Below are positions 6,864-13,242 of a DNA stretch of 13,242 bases, piece by piece; positions within the stretch are counted from its first letter, which is position 1; each line of letters starts with the position of its first letter. Source of the stretch: Clostridiales bacterium UBA1740 (GTDB lineage: Bacteria; Bacillota; Clostridia; Oscillospirales; CAG-272); the NCBI GenBank assembly GCA_002315715.1, contig DCHY01000030.1:1-13242 (forward strand), read 5' to 3'. The notes below the pieces were generated by a model that searched no databases, had not been told where the DNA came from, and saw nothing but the letters and a program-made list of their open reading frames with translations. Both the position numbers and the translations under genes were made by a program.

Positions 6864-8739
6864 ACTCGATGAGCTGATAAAAGAGCTTTGCCCGAATGGG
6901 GTGGAGCATAAAAAGGTCAAAGACTGTTATACACGGTTAAAAGGCACACCGATTACCGCCGGCAAAATGAAAGAAATTGAAGCAGAAGATGGTGAAATAC
7001 GGATATTCGCCGGTGGAAAAACAGTAATTGACGCATACGAAGAGGATATACCTAATGCGAATATTATTCGTGTCCCCGCTGTATTAGTTCAATCTCGTGG
7101 TGTTATTGATGCGGTATATTACGATAAACCATTCACTTTTAAGAATGAAATGTGGGCTTATACCACAGATGAACAAGTGTCTGTAAAGTATTTATATTAC
7201 ATTCTAAAAAACAACGTTGAGTTTTTTAGAACGGCTGCTTCTGGAATGGGTTCCTTACCGCAAATATCCCTTCCTGTTACCGAAGAATTTGTCATCCCCG
7301 TGCCGCCCTTGGCAGTACAGCGTGAAATTGTCCGTATTTTGGACAATTTCACGGAGCTTACAGCGGAGCTTACAGCGGAGCTTACAGCGAGAAAGAAACA
7401 GTATGAGTATTATCGTGAGCAGTTGCTTACGCCAATGAGCAATGTGCAATGTGAAATGTGCAATTTGGGGGATGTTGTACAATCCGTTCATACAGGACTA
7501 AATCCAAGACAATTTTTCCAACTAAACACGGAAGATGCGACGAACTATTACGTTACAATAAAAGAGTTTAAGGGCGGCAATCTTCATTTTGATGAAAAAA
7601 CCGACCGTATCAATGATGACGCTCTGCGTTTGTGTAATAATCGTTCAAATCTGGAAGTTGGAGATGTTTTGTTTTCCGGAACCGGCACTATTGGCGAAAC
7701 CTATGTTATTGAAGATGAGCCGGTTAATTGGAATATTAAAGAGGGCGTTTATTCAATAAAGCCCAAACATAAAATCCTATTTTCGCGTTATTTAATGCAT
7801 TATCTTTCCACAAAGAAAATGCACGAAAAATACGAATTATTAGCTGAAGGCGGAACAGTAAAAAGCATTTCCATGAAGAAAATGAACGATTTGGAAATCG
7901 CTGTTCCTCCCCTTGACATTCAAAAGAAAATTGCCGACACACTCGACAATTTTGATGCCATTTGCTCCGACCTCAAAATCGGTCTTCCTGCCGAGATTGA
8001 GGCGAGAAAACTGCAATACGAATACTACCGCGACCTTCTCTTGACCTTTGCGGAAGACAGTTCACAGATTGTTAACGTAGAGAGAGAGAGAGAGAGAGAG
8101 AGAGCAAAGGTAGAGCGGAGCGCCGAGATTAAGCTGATTCAGTACGTCTTCGGCTTCTGCCCCGTGGCATTGGGAGAGATTGCAACAATCGTCCGAGGCG
8201 GTAATTTCCAAAAGAAAGACTTTTCCGAAAGCGGAAAGCCGTGCATTCATTACGGTCAAATGTACACCCATTTCGGTATTCACACCGAAGAACCTTTGAC
8301 CTGTGTTTCTGCTGATACTTTTGCTAAATCCAAGCAAGCCGTCAGCGGTGATATTGTAATGGCTGTGACAAGTGAAAACGTGGAAGATGTGTGTTCTTGC
8401 GTAGCTTGGCTCGGTGACGAACCGATAGCCGTCAGCGGACATACTGCCATCATTCATCATAATCAGAATGCAAAATACCTCTCGTATTGGTTCCATTCGC
8501 TTGACTTTTACGCTCAAAAGATAAAACTTGCACACGGAACGAAAGTCATTGAGGTTACGCCGGACAAGCTGAACAATATCATTATCAATTTGCCGTCCCT
8601 CTCCGAGCAAGAACGCATCGTTTCCATTCTTGACCGCTTTGATGCCCTTTGCAACGACATCACCGCCGGACTTCCGGCAGAGATTGAGGCAAGAAAACAG
8701 CAATACGAATTTTACCGCGATAAATTATTAACCTTTTAG
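6856..8739 (+). CDS. hsdS: Type I restriction-modification specificity subunit HsdS with three target-recognition modules
   Basis: This subunit chooses the DNA sequence that HsdM methylates and HsdR cuts. At 627 residues it is about 1.5 times the usual 400-450. It contains three modules, each a target-recognition domain followed by a conserved helical segment of the P-P-L/L-S-x-x-x-Q-I ... LDxFxxL ... YEYYRxxLLT type. Module 1 is residues 1-193, with its conserved segment from V146 (VPPLAVQREIVRILDNF) and TEL-TAEL-TAEL-TA at 166-178. Module 2 is 194-417, segment from 349 (AVPPLDIQKKI), ending in four Glu-Arg pairs (409-416). Module 3 is 418-627, segment from 579 (LPSLSEQERIVSILDRF). Modules 2 and 3 share GLPAEIEARK-x-QYE. 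The ATG at 6856 is preferred (GGTGA at 6846-6850); in-frame ATGs at 6823 and 6844 are alternatives. The recognition regions are more AT-rich than the flanking liv genes, which suggests exchange. A three-module HsdS could also be an inactive or intermediate form. Confidence 0.93.
   Translation: MSKLDELIKELCPNGVEHKKVKDCYTRLKGTPITAGKMKEIEAEDGEIRIFAGGKTVIDAYEEDIPNANIIRVPAVLVQSRGVIDAVYYDKPFTFKNEMWAYTTDEQVSVKYLYYILKNNVEFFRTAASGMGSLPQISLPVTEEFVIPVPPLAVQREIVRILDNFTELTAELTAELTARKKQYEYYREQLLTPMSNVQCEMCNLGDVVQSVHTGLNPRQFFQLNTEDATNYYVTIKEFKGGNLHFDEKTDRINDDALRLCNNRSNLEVGDVLFSGTGTIGETYVIEDEPVNWNIKEGVYSIKPKHKILFSRYLMHYLSTKKMHEKYELLAEGGTVKSISMKKMNDLEIAVPPLDIQKKIADTLDNFDAICSDLKIGLPAEIEARKLQYEYYRDLLLTFAEDSSQIVNVERERERERAKVERSAEIKLIQYVFGFCPVALGEIATIVRGGNFQKKDFSESGKPCIHYGQMYTHFGIHTEEPLTCVSADTFAKSKQAVSGDIVMAVTSENVEDVCSCVAWLGDEPIAVSGHTAIIHHNQNAKYLSYWFHSLDFYAQKIKLAHGTKVIEVTPDKLNNIIINLPSLSEQERIVSILDRFDALCNDITAGLPAEIEARKQQYEFYRDKLLTF
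7353..7388 (+). repeat. Three perfect 12-bp TAEL-type repeats in the hsdS spacer
   Basis: GGAGCTTACAGC occurs three times in direct tandem, coding TEL-TAEL-TAEL-TA in the helical spacer after the first recognition domain. In the type IC enzymes EcoR124I and EcoR124II (EcoR124/3), two or three copies of the same TAEL repeat set a 6- or 7-bp gap in the bipartite recognition site. Because the unit is 12 bp, copy changes keep the frame. Confidence 0.95.
7433..7467 (+). repeat. Heptad repeat, copy B, between hsdS modules 1 and 2
   Basis: Five heptads follow in tandem: CAATGAG, two CAATGTG, AAATGTG and CAATTTG, read as MSNVQCEMCNLG in HsdS. The first 21 bases equal 6821-6841 and lie exactly 612 bp (204 codons) downstream, in the same hsdS frame. 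A change of one heptad would shift the frame. Confidence 0.9.
7993..8033 (+). repeat. 41-bp direct repeat, copy 1, end of hsdS module 2
   Basis: These bases match 8680-8720 at 37 of 41 positions, coding EIEARK-x-QYE-x-YRD in both places. The copies are 687 bp (229 codons) apart and in the same frame. Confidence 0.85.
8079..8104 (+). repeat. (AG)13 dinucleotide tract inside hsdS
   Basis: Thirteen uninterrupted AG units code four Glu-Arg pairs between modules 2 and 3. A dinucleotide tract of this length is prone to replication slippage. In the two other frames the first stops are TAG at 8111-8113 (after gain of one unit) and TAA at 8130-8132 (after loss of one unit), so any shift that is not a multiple of three units ends HsdS right after module 2. 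Confidence 0.95.
8680..8720 (+). repeat. 41-bp direct repeat, copy 2, end of hsdS module 3
   Basis: This is the partner of 7993-8033 (37 of 41 bases identical), at the C-terminal end of hsdS. Confidence 0.85.
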
Positions 8740-8750
8740 GAGGTGATTTG

Positions 8751-11700
8751 ATGCCATACTTTAATATTGTGGCACAAACAACCGAAAACACGGTCGTAAC
8801 CGAATACGAGCCCGTCAAAAACCGCTCCGAGGCATATCAAAGCGAATGGGATTTGGAAAACGAGTTTATTTTGCTCTTGAAACAACAAGGGTATGAAGAT
8901 AGACCTATTCACAACGAAGAAGAATTGATTTCCAATCTACGCTTACAACTTGAAAAATTGAACCATTACACGTTTTCCAATGACGAATGGAACCGATTTT
9001 TCTCGGAATGTATCGCCAACGCCAACGACGGTATCGTCGAAAAGACGCGCAAAATTCAAGAAGACAACGTTCAAGTCTTGAAACGTGACGACGGTTCAAC
9101 AAAGAACATCACGCTGATTGATAAAAAGAACGTACATAATAATTTTTTGCAAGTTGTCGATCAAATCATCGTTTCAAAAGAACAAGGCGCAAGACACGAC
9201 AACCGTTACGACGTGACCGTACTTGTCAACGGTTTCCCTCTCGTTCATACAGAACTGAAACGGCGCGGCGTCCCGATTCGCGAAGCTTTTAACCAAATCG
9301 ACCGCTATCAGCGCGATTCTTTCTATGCGGGTTCCGGTCTTTTTGAATACGTGCAAATCTTCGTCATTTCCAACGGTACCGACACGAAATATTACTCCAA
9401 TTCGACGCGCTTTAATGCCGAGAAAGAGGCGCAAACAGCGGCAACGAAAAAAGGAAAAACCAGCAACAGTTTTGAGTTTACTTCCTATTGGGCTGACGCT
9501 AACAACCGCATTATCCCCGATCTTGTCGACTTTGCCAAGACGTTCTTTGCCCGTCATACGATTCTCAGCATCTTGACCAAGTATTGCATTTTCACTTCCG
9601 AAAATATGCTCATGGTTATGCGTCCTTACCAAATCACGGCAACCGAACGCATTTTGAATCGCATTGAAATTGCGAACAATTACAAAAAATACGGCGATAT
9701 TGCCGGCGGCGGTTACGTTTGGCACACTACCGGCTCCGGAAAAACCTTGACTTCTTTCAAAACGGCTCGTTTGGCTTCCACTCTGCCCTATATTGACAAA
9801 GTGCTTTTCGTCGTTGACAGAAAAGATCTTGACTACCAAACCATGAAGGAATACGACCGTTTTGAAAAAGGCGCTGCCAATTCCAACACCTCGACGAACA
9901 TTCTCAAAAAGCAGTTGGAAGATGCGAACGCGCGAATCATCATCACCACCATTCAAAAGCTTTCGACCTTTATCAAGAAGAATCCCAAGCACGACGTTTA
10001 TGAAAAGCACGTCGTTATCATTTTTGACGAATGCCATCGCTCACAATTCGGCGATATGCACTTGGCCATTATCAAAAACTTTAAGAAATACCATCTTTTC
10101 GGATTTACCGGAACACCGATTTTCCCCGCCAACGCCTCGGTAAATCACACGTCCCAATTTTTGACAACCGAGCAAACTTTTGGCGACAAACTCCACACCT
10201 ATACGGTCGTTGACGCCATCAACGACAAAAACGTCCTTCCCTTCCGCGTTGACTACATACGAACCATGAAAGCCAACGAAGAAATTGACGACGAAAAAGT
10301 CTGGGACATTGACCGTGAAAAAGCCTATATGGCTCCGCAAAGAATTGCGCAAGTCACATCGTATATTTTGAATCATTTTGATCAAAAGACCTATCGCGGC
10401 AATAAAACCTATGAATTGAGCGTATTGCAGAATATTTCTGCCGTTGCTTCCGGCAAACAAGGTGCCATTGACGAAATCAAAGCCAAACAACGTCTTTCCG
10501 GTTTCAACTCCATTTTTGCCGTGGCTTCCGTTCCTATGGCAAAGCTTTACTATCATGAATTCAAAAAGCAGATGGCAGAAGACCCGTCAAAAAAATTACG
10601 TATCGCCACAATTTTCAGTTACGGTGCTAACGAAGCCGAGCCGGAATGCGATATTCTTGACGAAGAAAACCCCGAGGACACTTCAAAACTTGACAAAACC
10701 AGCCGCGATTTTCTCGAAGACGCCATTCAAGACTACAACGAAATGTTCAATACCAATTATTCGACAGACGGCGAACAGTTCCAAAGCTATTACAAAGACG
10801 TTTCGCTTCGTATGAAGAATAAGGAACTTGACCTTTTGATTGTTGTCAACATGTTTTTGACGGGTTTTGACGCAACCACCCTCAATACCCTTTGGGTTGA
10901 TAAAAATCTGCGTATGCACGGTTTGATTCAAGCTTTCAGCCGCACAAACCGCATCCTCAACAGCATAAAAACCTTCGGCAATATCATTTGTTTTCGCAAT
11001 TTGCAAAAACGGGTCGATTCCGCCATTTCACTGTTCGGCGACGGAGATGCCGGCGGCATAATCCTTTTGAAAAAATTCGAGGATTACTATTTCGGCTACA
11101 CTGACGCCAAACGAAGAAAGCATCCCGGTTACGTCGATCTTGTTGACGATTTGCAAGGCAAATTTCCACCCGAAGCCTTTCTCGAAATCCAAACCAACAA
11201 ATTCAAAAAGGAATTTATCGCCCTTTTCGGTTCCATTCTTCGGACGCGAAATTTGTTGACTTCTTTCGATGAATTTGCAGGAAAAGAGATATTAACCGAG
11301 CGCGAACTTCAAGACTATATCGGTCGCTATTTGGATATTCGAAACGAACCGTTCCCGCCCAAAGAACACGACGAGAAAAAAGATATAACGGACGACATCG
11401 TTTACGAAATTGAACTTATCAAGCAAATTGAAATCAATATTGATTACATTTTGCTTCTTGTTCAAAAATATCACGATTCGCATGGCAACGACAAAGAACT
11501 TCTCATTCATATTCAAAAAGCCATTGATTCCAGCCCCGATTTGCGTAGCAAAAAAGCCTTGATTGAATCCTTTATGTCGAACATAAATGACGTTGAAGAC
11601 GTTATGGATGATTGGCACGCACACGTCGCAAAAGAAAAAGAAAAAGAACTTTCTGCCATTATCCAAGAAGAAAATCTAAAAGAAGAAGAAACAAGAAAGT

Positions 11701-11867
11701 TTGTCGAAAATGCCTTCAAAGACGGAGAAATGAAAACCGTCGGCACAAGAATCGATAAACTCTTGCCCCCGATGTCCCATTTTGGCGGCGGTGGCAACAG
11801 AGCTGAGAAAAAACAAACGGTTATCGAACGTTTGAAAGCATTTTTTGCAAGATTCTTCGGAATCTGA
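8751..11867 (+). CDS. hsdR: Type I restriction-modification endonuclease/translocase subunit HsdR
   Basis: This ATP-driven motor and nuclease subunit translocates unmethylated DNA and cuts it at a distance from the HsdS site. The 1038 residues match the length of EcoR124I HsdR, supporting a type IC assignment. An N-terminal PD-(D/E)xK nuclease domain has D154 (YDVTV) and E168-x-K170 (HTELKRRG). The superfamily 2 helicase part has Walker A TTGSGKT near 326-332, DECH at 426-429, the FGFTGTPI motif and GLIQAFSRTNRI as motif VI. The C-terminus is helical and ends with a basic, Phe-rich tail (AFFARFFGI). The ATG at 8751 is chosen because AGGAGGTGA (8738-8746) overlaps the hsdS stop and lies seven bases upstream; a TTG directly before it (8748) is in frame but less likely. 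All key motifs are intact, so the nuclease looks functional. Expression is coupled to hsdS. Confidence 0.96.
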   Translation: MPYFNIVAQTTENTVVTEYEPVKNRSEAYQSEWDLENEFILLLKQQGYEDRPIHNEEELISNLRLQLEKLNHYTFSNDEWNRFFSECIANANDGIVEKTRKIQEDNVQVLKRDDGSTKNITLIDKKNVHNNFLQVVDQIIVSKEQGARHDNRYDVTVLVNGFPLVHTELKRRGVPIREAFNQIDRYQRDSFYAGSGLFEYVQIFVISNGTDTKYYSNSTRFNAEKEAQTAATKKGKTSNSFEFTSYWADANNRIIPDLVDFAKTFFARHTILSILTKYCIFTSENMLMVMRPYQITATERILNRIEIANNYKKYGDIAGGGYVWHTTGSGKTLTSFKTARLASTLPYIDKVLFVVDRKDLDYQTMKEYDRFEKGAANSNTSTNILKKQLEDANARIIITTIQKLSTFIKKNPKHDVYEKHVVIIFDECHRSQFGDMHLAIIKNFKKYHLFGFTGTPIFPANASVNHTSQFLTTEQTFGDKLHTYTVVDAINDKNVLPFRVDYIRTMKANEEIDDEKVWDIDREKAYMAPQRIAQVTSYILNHFDQKTYRGNKTYELSVLQNISAVASGKQGAIDEIKAKQRLSGFNSIFAVASVPMAKLYYHEFKKQMAEDPSKKLRIATIFSYGANEAEPECDILDEENPEDTSKLDKTSRDFLEDAIQDYNEMFNTNYSTDGEQFQSYYKDVSLRMKNKELDLLIVVNMFLTGFDATTLNTLWVDKNLRMHGLIQAFSRTNRILNSIKTFGNIICFRNLQKRVDSAISLFGDGDAGGIILLKKFEDYYFGYTDAKRRKHPGYVDLVDDLQGKFPPEAFLEIQTNKFKKEFIALFGSILRTRNLLTSFDEFAGKEILTERELQDYIGRYLDIRNEPFPPKEHDEKKDITDDIVYEIELIKQIEINIDYILLLVQKYHDSHGNDKELLIHIQKAIDSSPDLRSKKALIESFMSNINDVEDVMDDWHAHVAKEKEKELSAIIQEENLKEEETRKFVENAFKDGEMKTVGTRIDKLLPPMSHFGGGGNRAEKKQTVIERLKAFFARFFGI

Positions 11868-11876
11868 GAAAACCCC

Positions 11877-11902
11877 AAAAAGGACGCCTCGGCGTCCTTT
11901 TT
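11877..11902 (+). terminator. Intrinsic terminator of the hsdMSR operon
   Basis: The stem AAAAAGGACGC / GCGTCCTTTTT encloses a CTCG loop, and its 3' arm ends in five Ts followed by a pyrimidine-rich stretch. It starts ten bases after the hsdR stop. The core GGACGC/GCGTCC is the same as in the liv terminator. The near-symmetric A and T arms may let it work in both directions. Confidence 0.9.
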
Positions 11903-11939
11903 CTTTCCCTTTTTTCTTCCCCCTATTCCCTTTTCGTTG

Positions 11940-11968
11940 TTGCAAAACGGCGGGGTTTGTGATACAAT
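11940..11968 (+). promoter_or_regulatory. Probable promoter of the DUF3737 gene
   Basis: TTGCAA (11940-11945) and TACAAT (11963-11968) are separated by exactly 17 bp, with TG one base upstream of the -10 (11960-11961). The gene therefore appears to be transcribed separately from hsdMSR, with a leader of about 50 bases and GAGGA (12013-12017) six bases before the ATG. Confidence 0.7.
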
Positions 11969-12023
11969 GAGACGATGCATTACGTGAACGCTTGAAAGAG
12001 GCGTTGCCTTATGAGGAATAAAA

Positions 12024-12869
12024 ATGATTTTAGTTGAAAACAAACAATTTGACGAAGAGCGGGCGCTTTACCATCTGGAAGATGCGGTGGTGAAAAACGT
12101 GACGTTCGCGGGCGAAGCCGACGGCGAATCCGCCCTGAAAGAAGGACGGCGACTGACGGTTGAGGGGTGTCATTTTGCCCTGCGCTATCCTTTGTGGCAT
12201 ACGACGGATTTTTCGGTTTGCGACTCGGAACTTTCCGAGACGGCGCGCGCCGGATTTTGGTATAACCGCCACGGGGTTCTGTCGGGGTGCCGCCTGCTTG
12301 GCGTTAAGGCTCTGCGCGAATGCGAGGACGTGACACTTGACAATTGCGAGGCGGTTTCGCCGGAATTTGGCTGGCGGTGTCGCGGTCTTTCCCTTTCCCA
12401 CTGCTCCGTGACGGGGGAATACGCCTTTTTCGAGAGCGAAAACGTGACGGCGAGCGATCTCGACTTTCACGGCAAATATTCGTTTCAATACGTAAAGAAT
12501 CTGAAACTTGACCGGTGCTCCCTCGACACCAAGGACGCCTTTTGGCACGTGAAGGACGCCGTCATCACTGACTGCGTCATTCGGGGCGAGTATCTCGGGT
12601 GGTACTCGGAAAACGTGACGTTTATCCGCTGTCGCATAATCGGCACACAGCCGCTGTGCTACTGCCGCGGCTTGACGCTTATCGACTGCGTCATGGAGGA
12701 CGCCGACCTCGCTTTTGAATATTCCGAGGTCGAAGCCGACATCAAGAGCGCCGTCGTTTCGGTCAAGAACCCGAAAACGGGACATATCACCGCCGACCGC
12801 ATCGGCAGCGTCATCCTCGGCGACAGCGTGTACCCGTGCGAGTGCGAGATTCATACACGCGAAGCGTGA
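12024..12869 (+). CDS. DUF3737 family right-handed beta-helix protein
   Basis: The 281-residue protein resembles DUF3737 proteins, predicted single-domain right-handed beta-helices of unknown biochemical role. It has no signal peptide or membrane span, so it is probably cytoplasmic. It consists of rungs of about 19 residues, each holding a strand and a turn, such as LTVEGCHF, GVLSGCRL, VTLDNCEA, LSLSHCSV, LKLDRCSL, AVITDCVI, VTFIRCRI and LTLIDCVM. Cysteines at 49, 66, 89, 108, 127, 165, 184, 203 and 222 stack in the same rung position; at 145 the place is taken by Asp. A less regular C-terminal part follows from about 235. The start has a good ribosome binding site. The last four codons and stop fall within the first hairpin of array 2. 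It does not resemble any known restriction-modification component, and its own promoter argues against a functional link with hsdR. Confidence 0.85.
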   Translation: MILVENKQFDEERALYHLEDAVVKNVTFAGEADGESALKEGRRLTVEGCHFALRYPLWHTTDFSVCDSELSETARAGFWYNRHGVLSGCRLLGVKALRECEDVTLDNCEAVSPEFGWRCRGLSLSHCSVTGEYAFFESENVTASDLDFHGKYSFQYVKNLKLDRCSLDTKDAFWHVKDAVITDCVIRGEYLGWYSENVTFIRCRIIGTQPLCYCRGLTLIDCVMEDADLAFEYSEVEADIKSAVVSVKNPKTGHITADRIGSVILGDSVYPCECEIHTREA

Positions 12870-13005
12870 TTGGATGCCGCCAAGGCGGATGAGATGCCAC
12901 CTGCGGTGGATGATATGCCGTTCCTTTGGAACGGATGAGATACCGCACGGGGTGCGGATGATATACCGAGCCGGTGGCTCGGATGAGATACACGGCGGAG
13001 CCGTG
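12856..13005. repeat. Tandem array of seven short hairpins with conserved linkers (array 2, inverted relative to array 1)
   Basis: Seven hairpin units are joined by GGATGAGATAC-type linkers: CACGC-GAA-GCGTG (12856-12868, inside the DUF3737 gene end), CCGC-CAAG-GCGG (12877-12888), CCACC-TGC-GGTGG (12897-12909), CCGTTCC-TTT-GGAACGG (12918-12934), CCGCAC-GGG-GTGCGG (12943-12957), CCGAGCC-GGT-GGCTCGG (12966-12982) and CACGGC-GGA-GCCGTG (12991-13005). A decayed eighth unit may follow to about 13030. Loop centres are 20-24 bp apart. The linker GGATGATATACC is the reverse complement of the GGTATATCATC linkers of array 1, so the two arrays are the same family in opposite orientation. Confidence 0.85.
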
Positions 13006-13043
13006 ATTGGATACAACGCGGAAGTGCGACAAGGAAAAATATC

Positions 13044-13197
13044 GTTTTCAAGGCTCCCTCCGGGAGGGAGCTGTCACAAAGTGACTGAAGGAGCAAGCGT
13101 CAATCTTAAGTTTGCACTCTTTTTGAGTCGCGATTTCTCCTTCCGTCTTCTCGCTTTGCTCGAATCCACCTCCCTCCCGGATGGAGGCATGAAAAAC
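13044..13197. mobile_element. MITE-like short palindromic element
   Basis: The ends 13051-13073 and 13167-13189 are inverted repeats with 19 of 23 bases matching, around the core TCCGGGAGGGAG. With one inserted base the similarity extends outward to about 13044 and 13197. A nested inverted repeat GAAGGAG / CTCCTTC (13087-13093 and 13137-13143) and an internal GTCAC-AAA-GTGAC hairpin add structure. There is no open reading frame and no clear target duplication. From memory, the GAGCTGTCAC ... GTGACTGA motif recurs widely as a dispersed element in clostridial genomes; that is recalled knowledge and was not checked here. Confidence 0.65.
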
Positions 13198-13236
13198 TCC
13201 CGTTTTTCAAACTTTTCCCGCTTCGCTTTGCGAAGC
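13190..13236. other. Two simple hairpins at the window end
   Basis: TGAAAAAC-TCCC-GTTTTTCA (13190-13209) and GCTTCGC-TTT-GCGAAGC (13220-13236) are perfect stems of 8 and 7 bp. The second has the 3-nt loop typical of the array units. No gene is seen between 12870 and 13242. Confidence 0.6.
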
Positions 13237-13242
13237 AAAAAA

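Noticed and set aside
5412..6920. Long open frame of 502 codons on the minus strand opposite hsdM
   Set aside because: It lies antisense to a gene with clear methyltransferase motifs, has no family signature or ribosome binding site, and is rich in residues expected from reversed codon bias.
8079..8104. AG tract as a sequencing error hiding a split hsdS
   Set aside because: The frame is open through the tract and into a complete third module with a normal C-terminus. An error of one unit cannot be excluded, but slippage in the population explains such ambiguity equally well.
12024..12869. DUF3737 gene as an extra anti-phage component of the restriction locus
   Set aside because: It has its own promoter after a strong terminator, and the family has no known defence role; proximity alone is not sufficient.
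13220..13242. Terminator at the window end
   Set aside because: The hairpin is followed by an A run on the plus strand, and on the minus strand the T run comes before the stem, so neither direction has the right order.

Overview
The window looks like chromosomal DNA of a Gram-positive, clostridia-like bacterium, probably an uncultured gut member of the Firmicutes. The grounds are near-balanced base composition, strong AGGAGG-type ribosome binding sites, a lipoprotein-type binding protein for the amino-acid transporter, short GC-rich terminators with T tracts, a DUF3737 gene, and short dispersed palindromic repeats. No taxonomic marker gene is present, so this placement is an inference.

Layout. 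Positions 2-4835 hold a complete branched-chain amino-acid ABC transport operon in the order livJ (5' end cut by the window edge), livH, livM, livG, livF. Two strong hairpins lie between livJ and livH, and a clear intrinsic terminator follows livF. Positions 4884-5113 hold no gene. They carry a tandem array of about eleven small hairpins spaced about 21-22 bp apart. An extended -10 promoter (5163-5192) then starts a type I restriction-modification operon, hsdM-hsdS-hsdR (5265-11867), with overlapping or tightly spaced genes and a terminator at 11877-11902. A DUF3737 beta-helix gene with its own promoter follows (12024-12869). A second hairpin array, of the same family but inverted, begins inside its last codons (12856-13005). 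The window ends with a 139-bp MITE-like palindromic element and two simple hairpins.

The most interesting part is hsdS. It encodes 627 residues with three target-recognition modules, whereas the usual HsdS has two and about 400-450 residues. Four kinds of repeat sit at the module borders: heptads (CAATGTG type) at both ends of module 1, three copies of a 12-bp TAEL-type repeat in the first spacer, a (AG)13 tract between modules 2 and 3, and a 41-bp near-identical direct repeat ending modules 2 and 3. By arithmetic on the sequence, slippage of the AG tract in either direction stops translation after two modules (419 or 424 aa). Recombination between the heptad repeats would remove exactly 204 codons, leaving HsdM almost whole and a 434-aa two-module HsdS. 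Recombination between the 41-bp repeats would remove exactly 229 codons, leaving 398 aa. The locus is therefore built so that several independent events turn a three-module specificity subunit into different two-module ones. Module make-up and arithmetic are read directly from the sequence; switching in the living cell is inferred.

The second notable signal is the pair of hairpin arrays. Stem sequences differ from unit to unit but stay self-complementary, while linkers (ATCATC/GATGAT type) and spacing are conserved. The two arrays lie in opposite orientation on either side of the restriction-modification plus DUF3737 block.
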